The translations under genes were made by a program, and so were the position numbers. Below, piece by piece: positions 15,180-25,178 of a stretch of DNA of 64,000 nt. The notes under the pieces were generated by a model that was not told the DNA's origin, did no database searches, and saw nothing but the letters and a program-made list of their open reading frames with translations. Numbering within the stretch: the first letter of the stretch is position 1; each line of letters starts with the position of its first letter. This DNA is from Chrysomallon squamiferum (Eukaryota; Mollusca; Gastropoda; Neomphalida; Peltospiridae). The stretch spans positions 14,990,956-15,054,955 of the forward strand of contig CM022671.1 in NCBI GenBank assembly GCA_012295275.1, read 5' to 3'.

Positions 15180-17815
15180 TAAATTTACATGTCTCTTTTT
15201 CGTAAAATTACCTTCAGTGACATTATTGCTGATATCGTCACATATATTTGGACTGATCGTGATGGCCTGTGGTGGAATATATTCATCATCACACTGACCG
15301 TCGCTTCCGTGATTCGTTCCTGCGTCGCATGAAAAACAGTACTCGCCAGCTGAAAAAAGAGTTTTCAACAAAAATTTGTTAATTTAAAATAATAATTTAA
15401 AAATTTAATATATAATACCGTGTTATATTTCACGACTTCAAACACCTGTCTGTATTTGAGAAGATAGGTGTACGTATGTGTATTGTAAATAGGTGAGACG
15501 ATAAAAAAAAATCTTGTGTTTATTTATTTATTAAATTATTGTTACGATGTTATTTTCTTATCAACTGTTCAGGTGCAATGAAGCATTAAAAGACTTTGTA
15601 TATTGTAATTATTTCCCTTTGTATTAAACTTAGTTGCAAATAGAGTAGTGATTGAGAAACTTTAATAATTTAATATTATTATTATTCCTCTTACTGGTGT
15701 GTTTCTTTACATCTATATGTGTATTTACGGTTTTAGATATAAATACTTCGATTTTATTATTAAAACCTGAATTATGAGATAAATACGTTACACGTTTTTC
15801 TTATCAAAACACCAGTCAATCTAATCTTTGGCTTGTTACTGTTTTGTGAGGTGGAATCAGAAAACTTACAGTAATGCATCCTGCATCTGGCGGATGATTT
15901 CTACAGTTTTAACATTTCAGATCGTAAATTATGAACAGAGCAGAAATATGACAAAGACAATCCAAATAGCTGTTCATCTTAATGAAGGTGTAAATGAAAA
16001 TGACCAAAATGACGAAAAGCTACTCAGTAACTTTGATAGCTGGTAAGATAAATTCTTAATTGCAGAGACGGTAGATTATGTGACTGTTGCACTCTGTTGC
16101 TAATGGTCGTTTGTACCAGTCTGTCGTGAGCTTTCGGACATTATCGTATACTTAGATAATGCAGACACATTGTTGGGAATTTTCAAAAGTTACCATTATA
16201 TTTAAACTATCGACAAATTAAGATATTACTTATTTACTTGAGATATTTTTTTAACATATCGTAACCAAAGCTGAACTACCACTCACTCAGAGATGTGAAG
16301 TTCTCATTAAAAATTTTGTGATCGTTCGCAGGTGTCAGTTTCATAAGAACTACTCTCGACGATCTTATCACAAGCTGTCTAGGGGTGAAAGGTTCAGGAA
16401 TTTTACAATTTTATTTAATTTCATAGTTTTATTTCAAACAAGACTGATAATAACTTTCATTTATTAACTAATACTTTGAATATTACAGTTTCGGAATTTG
16501 ACGTTCTATGATAGTACGTGTTAATTTACTACCGAATGAATATTAGAATTGATATATATATATATATAACCCTACTCCATGTCATTTGTGAAGAGAATGA
16601 TCGTGTACGGAATCCCAATAGGTGTTAATATTTACAACGTCAGGTTAAGGCGGTCAGTTTTAAGTGCTATATAGAGGAACTTAATCCACAATCACCTAGT
16701 TCAAATATGAAGTCGCAGAAGATTCACTTCCTAAGTCAGATAATTGTGTGTGTGTTTTTTTTTTTTTTTCCCTTCTCCTATTTAGATAAACACGTCATTT
16801 CTCTCAAGTTACTGACATCCAAAATTGTGCACTGATTATATGAATGCAACATTACGTCCGAATACGGTTAAGTAATCCTATTGTTATTTAATCTCTCGTT
16901 ATTTTAAGTACAGAGATTGGAATTCATAGGGTGGTTCCTCTGTCAATTTAAAATGAATGAAATGATTATGTCAGTCAGGTACTAAACATTTAAAAGTAAT
17001 AAAATATCAGATTACAAGGACATTGAGTGAAGATAGCTCATTCTGATAATTAACATGCTGAGAAAAAAATGTGAAATATTTACAGCATTTTGTTAACAAG
17101 TAATGTCTAAATTCATATAATATCATTTAAAATGTATTTGCGTTCTTCTTATTATTATTATGAATATATTTGTGGTTAATATTTCTTAGTTTCATAATTG
17201 CTTTTGTTTTGTCTTAATTATAAAATCATTATTATTAACATTTATGTAAATAAAATAATAAATTAAAGCAATTATTTAATAATAATAATAATAAATAATA
17301 ATAATAATAAGCCGCTTCTGTAAATAATAGTAGTAGTATTTATTATAATTTGAATATAGGATAGAAGCGTGCGTAAAATCTGTACAGAATTAAATTAAAT
17401 GATTAAAATTTAAAAAATATATTTGACCAATTCTTGATTTTCTGTTTCTATGATGTTTCTTTTTTTTTTTTTTTTATCCCGCGAATTTCATATGTATAGT
17501 TTGGAGTATCTGACATTTCAGTTTATACATGATCCCTGGCAAGAGTTCCGATTTTAGAATCAACCCTTGTCTTTTCAATACATAAATATCTGGCTTATTT
17601 CTGAACAAAACACCACCAAATTCACAGAAATCAATAAAATAAAATAAACTGCAAGTTTTACTGCGCCAAAAATGGCGCTCAAAGTATATTATATAGTACA
17701 GAAGTAAAATAAAACAACTATTTTAAACTTAATATTTCTGTATGTTATTGCAGTTACCTCCCATTCCGCGACACATTTCCAGCAGGCAGGCCAGAAATAC
17801 ACATAGGATCTTCAT
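10365..17815 (-). CDS. Secreted protein, Cys-rich N-terminus and Asn/Gln/Gly/Pro-rich body (unrecognised)
   Basis: Seven coding exons in transcription order: 17758-17815, 15212-15349, 13487-14717, 13230-13349, 12406-12474, 12055-12180, 10365-10420, all with GT-AG borders. Every intron is phase 1. The total is about 598 residues if one extra base in exon 3 is discounted. Exon 1 is a signal peptide (MKILCVFLACLLEMCRG). Exon 2 and the start of exon 3 hold eight Cys (YCFSC, GQC, NIC, LCKRY, FRC, FNCKSSC), a spacing reminiscent of Ly6/quiver three-finger domains, though I would not assert that family. The rest is low-complexity, rich in Asn, Gln, Gly, Pro, Ser and Tyr, with recurring NxFG/GFGN patterns. 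The last exon ends in GRFFDFV then TGA. Within exon 3 one frame stops at 13726-13728 while the next frame, open from about 13856, continues to a donor that fits all later exons. Extracellular matrix, adhesive or secretory-granule roles are possible; none is shown. Confidence 0.75.
11411..11449. repeat. (CA)n microsatellite
   Basis: About 19 CA units in the last intron of the Asn-rich gene, followed by TA-rich sequence. Confidence 0.95.
13106..13148. repeat. (CA)n microsatellite
   Basis: About 21 CA units, in the intron after exon 4 of the Asn-rich gene. Confidence 0.95.
13726..13856 (-). other. Frame break inside the Asn-rich gene
   Basis: Exon 3 (13487-14717) is 1231 nt, one more than a multiple of three, although every flanking intron is phase 1. 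The upstream frame ends at TGA (13726-13728). The downstream frame is open from 13856 and has the same Asn/Gly/Phe style. The shift therefore lies in this 131-nt overlap, most likely near the end close to 13726. A one-base assembly error, a null allele or real frameshifting would all look like this. Confidence 0.7.
15012..15095. repeat. (CATA)n microsatellite
   Basis: Repeated CATA units with TATA and CACA interruptions, in intron 2 of the Asn-rich gene. Confidence 0.85.
15350..17757 (-). other. Intron 1 of the Asn-rich gene
   Basis: A 2.4-kb AT-rich intron with (TTTA)n, (TA)n (16550-16568) and poly-T runs (16755-16770, 17460-17476). No additional exon is supported; open frames here are short and lack coding character. 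Confidence 0.6.
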
Positions 17816-18171
17816 TCTAAAATGAAAACAATACAATGTATCTTGCATCTTTTCTTCGTAATAGACAATTTCACTAGTACTTTACAAGGGTATGCAGAAT
17901 TCTCGAAAAAGGGAACTGCTGGAATTATCAAATTGTTTTAGATATAACTTTATTTTTATAAATCACCATAGTGTATTACAAATGTTTTATTATATTTGCG
18001 TGATATTTTAAATTGATTTTCTGGATCCGTTTAATTAGATATCATTTCATTTCGTTGCAAAAAGTAATTCGTTTAGGGAATTCTGCATATCAATGTATAT
18101 AACAACAATTACAGAATTTGTTTTTGTTCAACTCTACCATTGCTGCTACTACTGCTATTACGATGCTACTA

Positions 18172-18214
<43 letters not shown>

Positions 18215-18680
18215 TTAATAATAATAATAATAATAATAAAACATAAATAAATAAAACTTACCAAAGAACTTGTCAGCTGGAGATATAACTTTCATTGTAC
18301 TATTTTTACTACTAACAAAATGTAACTAATGAATTCAATTAATTTTATGAAATTTAAAGATTAATTTAAATAACTTTAAATTTTAATTTATGATAAAATG
18401 ATATCGCATAGATTGTCAATAAAATGACAGTCCTTTTTTAATATTACATTTAACAGTTTTAACATTAATGTTAACTTACAGTTATAAAATGTATATAAGA
18501 AAATAATGATAAATTTAAATTAATAAATGAAATACATACATTTACCTGTTGTTCTCCGAATTGTTTCTAAAGATATTTCTTCTGCACGTGCAATATCCCG
18601 TTGCCGAAAACTGGGATGCTCTGTTCCAAACGCGTATCTCGGACAGCGGAGTTTGTCTGTCCCGGAGTTTTATTGAAATA
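17816..18680 (-). promoter_or_regulatory. Probable 5' leader and promoter zone of the Asn-rich gene
   Basis: A clear acceptor (ttcattttag|AATGAAG) directly precedes the ATG, so the leader is spliced. Upstream minus-strand donors occur at about 18264 (TTTG|GTAAGT) and 18547 (ACAG|GTAAAT), either of which could end a noncoding exon. The 18590-18670 stretch is less AT-rich and is a plausible start region. An (AAT)n array at 18172-18240 lies between. No experimental support can be read from sequence. Confidence 0.3.
18172..18240. repeat. (AAT)n microsatellite
   Basis: Near-perfect ATA/AAT triplet run of about 69 nt, upstream of the Asn-rich gene. Confidence 0.95.
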
Positions 18681-20384
18681 TATTATAAAGCAACAAATGT
18701 CGCTCAAGTAATAAAAGTTAAAACTCTGCAGAAGATTGAACTCCGTCACCCTTTAACCAATAAAACAGATTTATAAACCAGCTTCTTAGAATTATTGTTT
18801 TCTTCGATGTGACATTTTTGTTTATAGCTGTATCTAAACAAATACATTTTTATTTCATTTTATTATTGTTATTATTATTATTAATTTTTTTTCTTCAGCT
18901 ATTTACTGTTTTTCTGATTCTATTTAAGCCTATGTGCTTATGTACTAAATTTTTTTTTTCTAACTATTTCAGTATATTTCATTACTGTAAAAATAATTTA
19001 CTACACAAAGCAAAATAACATCTCCTCCTCCTTCTCCTATACCTCCTCCTCCTTCTCCTCATTATTATCATTTCTTTTCTTTATTTCTTCTTTTTTTTCT
19101 TCTTCTTCTTTTTTTTTTTTTTTTTTTTTTAAATACCACTACTGTAGTATGGTACAGTTATATCGCATTTGTTGGGTGACCGACATATGAAGCTAGCAAC
19201 TGTTAAAAAGGAGTCATTTTTACAAGAAGAAATGATAAAAACAAATAGATAATGTTAGCCATGTCTATATCAATTTGAAAGACATCAGTAATACATTAGA
19301 AGCATCGTTTACCTTGATAGAGATAATAGAATTTTAACTTCCTTAAAGTTGTTTCCAAAACACAAAACTATCATTAATCCATACTGTGTATTTGATTAAT
19401 TTTGTCATTTGAAATATGCTTATCGCGAATATTGTGTGTACAAATGTATGTATATGTGTGTATGTGTCTTCATGTCACTGTAGTATAAACTGGGTGTCTG
19501 TGTGTATGTGTGTGTATCATGTTTTTGGGTGTATATACAGTATATCTCTGCGTATAAAGTGCTCATTTTATTTTAATAATTTTTAAAACAAATACAATAA
19601 ACAGATTTGAAACATTATCAATCTGTATCATCATTCACACAGTCTTAAAATATCTTTAGTCACGTTTGGTTTAATACTTTTTCTTTCTTTTATCAAAAAA
19701 GCATTACTAAATAACAAAAATAAAATAAAATAAAATAAATTAAAATAATTAAATAATAAAAATAAAAAATGTTAAAAGAAAGAAAGAAAGGAATATCCAG
19801 TCATAAAGAAACATTTTATAATACAGGCTGCATAATAAAAATCACAGGATGAAATGAATATTTAATATATTTCGCTCTTTCATGAGTTATTTTATTATGA
19901 CATCAAAGAAAGGACGAATAAGAAAAAAAAAAAATAATAATAAAAAGAAGAAAAAAGAATGCATATAAAAATTTAGTCGATATTCATGTTTTGATAGATG
20001 TAAAATATAAAAAGCAAAATTTATATTCTTTTAAAATTAAAATTAAATTTTATTATATTTTCGATTCATTTTCATTGTTGCTTTTATTCTAATGTTATTT
20101 ACTATTGTTATAATTTTTAACTGATAACGTTTTCCACAAAAGGGGTAAATGACTTTAATTGTTTTTATTTATTATAATTTATCATATAAATATTGGTACT
20201 TTTAATTATTATTTAGTTTTTTATTTTGACATGTTATGAGTGAATGATTTATTAATGTTACGATTTTCTATTTCCATTTTTTATTATTAATTTTTTATCT
20301 CTCAGAAGGTTTCACTACCATCGTATAACTAATTAATCAAATAAATAAATAATTGTCCAATCAAATTTCATGTTACATCCTTCA

Positions 20385-20435
20385 GGAAAAAGATGGCTCC
20401 CTCTTTCGGTCTTTTTATATGGAGGACTATGACAG
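20385..20435 (+). other. Orphan exon-like segment
   Basis: A 51-nt stretch between a good acceptor (catccttcag at 20384) and a good donor (GACAG|GTAATA). It contains an ATG and 14 open codons ending in phase 1. Joined to the UNC93A exon at 25130 it would hit a stop, so it could only be a noncoding leader exon or chance. Confidence 0.2.
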
Positions 20436-21066
20436 GTAATATTATTGTTTTCAAAAAATTATTATTTTTTCAATTTGTTTTTGACCAAAACTATAATTTA
20501 AAAAGAAAAGAAAAGAAATTATAAAAATCACTAAAGATAAATTACGATAATGAAGAACTCATGTTTTGGAAAGAACATTTTCAAACTAAATAATAAATTT
20601 GGAGTATACTTTATTTTTATTTACTTTTACTATAATTGTTGTTATTTTATAGTATCATAATAAAATAAAAGTATTATAAAATTTCCGTTCACAAAATACT
20701 ATTTATTTCTAAAATGTACAGTGACCGAAACAGTAAGGATATAGATAATAGCTAAGACCAATGCTCTGTGACAGGTTGTATAATTTGTGTGAAAGAGGCC
20801 GTTCGATAGTTACGTAATGTGTTAGATGTACAAAGAAGAGTCGTCAGCTGGATTTTAAAACGGAGAATAAAACAAAAGTAGTATATGGTATCCACTATAC
20901 TTTTTAAAACTTAGTATTTTCCAAGAGAAAAGAATTCATTATATTCATATTTGCCAGCTCATACTAATCGTAAAAGATATAATTGTTGATATGAATGTAC
21001 ATAACAGCACGCTTGAGCGAATATTTAGCTTTTCTGTACTAATATGATAGCAATACATATGCTTTT

Positions 21067-21077
21067 AATAATAATAA

Positions 21078-21108
<31 letters not shown>

Positions 21109-21144
21109 AAGAAGAAGAAGAAGAACAAGAAGAAGAAGAAGAAG

Positions 21145-21177
<33 letters not shown>

Positions 21178-21178
21178 A
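21067..21178. repeat. Composite triplet array (AAT)n-(GAA)n-(CAA)n
   Basis: Successive runs of AAT, GAA (about 21081-21146, one CAA interruption) and CAA (about 21147-21176). GAA tracts of this kind can form triplex DNA. Intergenic. Confidence 0.95.
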
Positions 21179-21809
21179 ATGTCTTCTTAAAATACCAAAA
21201 ATCTGATACATAAAATCTTATATTAATATTTTTTATGGTTCAAAAATCAGTAACAGCCGTTGTTTTGTTTTGATGGTGAAAATTTGCAGACGGAGGCTTT
21301 CTAATGTAAACATCGATCAAGGCGCAGCTTGACAGTGATTGATAACTGATCAATTTCCACGAAATTCAGGAAGTTGATCACTAAATAACTAAAGAAATTA
21401 TTATAACGGTTTAAAAATATATTTGACTCGTCCGCTGTATAATCAGGGATCGTTTCCACGATCACAAAATGAAGAAACTTTAGCAGAACACTCTGGAAAT
21501 TTAGCATCACGGTTTTGAAAAATATTACAATAAGACTAATGATAGGCCTATATTTTACTCAGAACTTATGACAGGTTTGTAAATAACATTGCAGAAAAAA
21601 CAACAATGAAAGCAGATTTTGGATTTTGCATATGAAAACATTATACACACATCCGTACGTACACAAAAGATGAGGCTTTAGCGGAGGTTTAACTAGCGAT
21701 TGAAACGAAAACGACGCTGTGAATAAAAAGTTCTCGGCGCGATTCGGGGTATTGTCACATAAGTATAGAGGAAACGCCTTCTCGTCATTTCGCTAACGAA
21801 ATATTCGTT

Positions 21810-23060
21810 TGCATTGTAAGGGGAAAAAATAATAATAATAATTATCTATTAATATTAACAGAACATTATTTGATTTCTAGATATAATAGAAATGTTTCTG
21901 TTTATTTTTATTATTTCTTTATGCTTTTACTATTACTGTTGTTCCCATTTTAAGACCACTTCTTGATCTCTCACTCACTTTTTAGATAATGTTAAATTAT
22001 TCTTTATTTTTATTTTATTTTTTAAAACTTGTTAAGACTATCAATTTAGGTTCACGTCAGTATAGAAGATACTGTTATTATTTGTTTGTTTATTTTGGGA
22101 AGGGTGTGGGGACGCTGGAACCTTTGCGAAACCTTCCATCGTAACTTTTTCTAGCTACAAAGAAGAATTCATTATTATTATTCTGTCCAATTTACTCAGT
22201 AAACCTTCTACCAAAGCAGAATAGCGTTTTTGCATTACATTTTATGATAAGAAATAATATAATAATACATAATAATCTGTGAGTATTAACATAATATTAT
22301 TTGGTTTCTAGACATAATACAAATGTTCTGTTTAAATGTTGTTCTCATTTTTAGATTTCTTCTTGGTTTCTCATTCATTATTTAGATAATGTTAAATTAT
22401 TGTTTATTTTTCTTTCTTTCTTTTTTTTTCTTTTTCTTTTCTTTTTTTTTTTTCTGTCTTTTGTTCAGATTACCAATTTAGGTAGACGTCAGTGTAACAG
22501 AGATTATTATTTTTATGATTTATTTATTTTATGAAGTATGCAGAGGATGTAGAACCATTGCGAAAACCTTTCATTATAATTTTTTTCTGGCTAGAAATAA
22601 GATTTCAATGTTATTATTTATGTCCATTTAACTCTATCAAAGCAGAATAGCGCTTTTTCTTTTCGCTTTTATTGTATTTTATGCTAAGAAAAAAAAATAA
22701 CATTAATAATAATCTATTAGTATTAACAGAATATTATTTGGTTTCTAGATATAATAAAAACGTTTCGGTTTATTTTTAAATTATTTCTTGTACATTTACT
22801 GTTGTTCTCATTCTTTGGTTTCTTATAGTTTTTAGACAATGTTAAATTATTCTTTATTTTAATTTTTTATCACTTGTTCAGACTATCACCTTACGTACAC
22901 GTCATTACAGTAGATACTATTCTTTAAATTATTTATTTATTGTGCAGGGGTACAGGGGCAGTAGAACCACTGCGAAAACTTTAATTATAACTTGTTTCTT
23001 GCTAGAAAGACGGTTTCAGTGTTACTAGTTTTGTTTACTTTCATCTTTGTCGCTCCATCA
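21810..23060. repeat. Three tandem diverged copies of a ~434-bp unit
   Basis: The anchor GRTTTCTAGAYATAAT occurs at 21872, 22303 and 22740, giving periods of 431 and 437 bp. Each copy continues in the same order: GTTTATTTTT-ATT, ACTGTTGTT, AGATAATGTTAAATTATT, CTTGTT-AGACTATCA, ACGTCA, a GGGG-rich spot with GAACC--TGCGAAA, TAACTT-TTCTAGCTA, then AAAGCAGAATAGCG in copies one and two. Copies differ by scattered substitutions and small indels. No coding capacity is evident. Confidence 0.85.
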
Positions 23061-24182
23061 CTTTTCTTTCCGTTTATTTTTCCATCTTTTTTTTTTTTTA
23101 TAGTTGGATTTTTTTCTTTTCAAATTTTTATTTAAAAAAAAAAAAAAAAAAAAAAAAATTCTTTATTTTTGTGGCGTTGTTTAACACAAGAAAACGTTAC
23201 AGGTTGATGTTATTAAATTCTAAATTCTTAGTCTCAGTTTCATGAAATTTGACTGAATTTGTGGATTTTTTGTATTCCATTTGTTTTCTAACTGTATCTT
23301 TGACTTACTAAAACCGAGCTGACATTGGCACCAATTCTTCTTCCGGGTTTTTAGATCGATCTCCATGTTGTGGAGTCAAAAAACAAATTATGCGATATCA
23401 GTCCCGTTAAATAAAAATAAAAATAAAAATAAATAAATAATTACAAATTTAATGACATCCGACTATATTGATATATAAAGTACCTCTAAAAATATCATCC
23501 TTTTTAAATAAAATACGATTATTAAAGCGGTTACAGTTGTGCCAGCAATTATTAGAATTAGCAGATTCAGTTCAGTCTAGAGTGACTCAGCAAAATCATA
23601 CAAAAAATCACAGTGTGTGGATATCTGTCAGGTAAATCTCATCACGGTAATATGATTCGCGTGTCTCTGTTGTACTGAAGTTTCTCATCTTCGTTGAACA
23701 TAAAAAACGGTGTTTGGTTATAAAGTATTAACTCATTTGTACTCGTTTTTAGTATCAAATTTCACGTCTTAGTATATAGATGACAAATATATTATTTATT
23801 ATATTAATTAGATTTTTTTTAATGTCAAACGTGTTCACGTACAGACCTGTCTATCAGGTTAACAAATAAACATATTTTATGAAAATTCATTTGAGCAAAT
23901 ACGTAGTTTATAACAAGTGTGTGTGTGTGTGTGTTTTGTTGAATATAAGTAAATAAAATTACAAGCTCATTTGTTAAGCTGATAGCAAAAAATAAAAAAT
24001 AAATAAATAAATAAAAAAGGAATAATAAAATTTTTAAAATTCTTTGTGAAAAATTAAGTCGATGTTTCTGGGGTGGGGAATAAAGTTTAAAACTGTTTCA
24101 TAAATTAGAGTTTACCCAAATTCAAGGGTACCTGTGAATGAAAAATGAACAGAATTGTTTGTTTAACACTAGTGTACTAAAT

Positions 24183-24217
<35 letters not shown>

Positions 24218-24714
24218 CAAACATCGTGGTTATCGTTAGATTGGCGCCGCTCACTGATCTACTCAAAAAGAACAATTTTGAATCCTATATATATATATGA
24301 TTCATTTAGATCTGTTTATATATAGGCTGATAAGGTAAATTCAACTTATTCTAATACTTAGGAAGATTTTGTCAACACATCACGTCTATTCCATAATTAA
24401 TTATTGTAATTCAGTGCAGGCGTAATAGAAATAGCAACCGGTAATAATTGATTGTAATAAATCAAAATAAATAAATAAATAAATAAATAAATAAATTTAA
24501 TTAAAATAATAAAACAAAAATAAAATTAACAAAAATTTAAAAATAATAATCCATGTTAAACTTTTCCTTTCCAAATAATAATCATAATATTACATATAAA
24601 ATAAATAAAACTAAATTTAATGATGAAATATGAATTTTTACACCCATCTTTAACAAAACAATTTTCTTTTAAAATGTCTTTTATTCTTTTTTCTTTTCTT
24701 TCTTTCTTTCTTTT

Positions 24715-24723
24715 ATTTATTTA

Positions 24724-24760
<37 letters not shown>

Positions 24761-24818
24761 TTTATTTATTTATTTATTTATTTATTATTATTATTATTAT
24801 AACTTTTATTTATTTATT

Positions 24819-24888
<70 letters not shown>
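24715..24888. repeat. (TTA)n/(TTTA)n array
   Basis: About 170 nt of TTA triplets interrupted by TTTA runs, ending about 240 bp before the UNC93A-like exon. It generates spurious poly-Ile/Asn open frames. Confidence 0.95.
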
Positions 24889-24890
<2 letters not shown>

Positions 24891-25178
24891 TATTGTTACA
24901 TGTAAATAGCCAAATTGAATTTTACCATTTCTGAAGGCATTATTACTTACATCTATGAGCATATTATGTGTCAGTGTGTGTGTGTGATAAAGTAATTTGT
25001 TGTTAATACTTTTATTTATTGAGAAAGCCAGTTTTTTTAACATTAGGAGGTATAGCAAGCTAATCTCATTGATCTGAAAATTAATACTGATGGAACATTT
25101 TTTTAAATATAAATCCTTATGTATTGCAGGTTTAATACCTACATCATCCATTCTAACTTCCTTTGGAATTGTAGTGAT

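Larger units (their letters stand above)
18780..25129. other. Large intergenic region
   Basis: No confident coding exon on either strand. Contents: pyrimidine-rich CTCCTC/TCTT and poly-T tract (19020-19131), triplet array (21067-21178), CpG-containing patch (21660-21815), three tandem ~434-bp units (about 21810-23060), poly-A (23134-23158), poly-T (24187-24215) and a long (TTA)n array (24715-24888). The 5' noncoding exon and promoter of the downstream UNC93A-like gene must lie here; one candidate donor is TGTCAG|GTAAAT-like at 23631. Confidence 0.6.

Noticed and set aside
18549-18776. Overlapping open frames on both strands at the Asn-rich gene promoter
   Set aside because: Short, with no family resemblance. 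More plausibly leader or promoter sequence.
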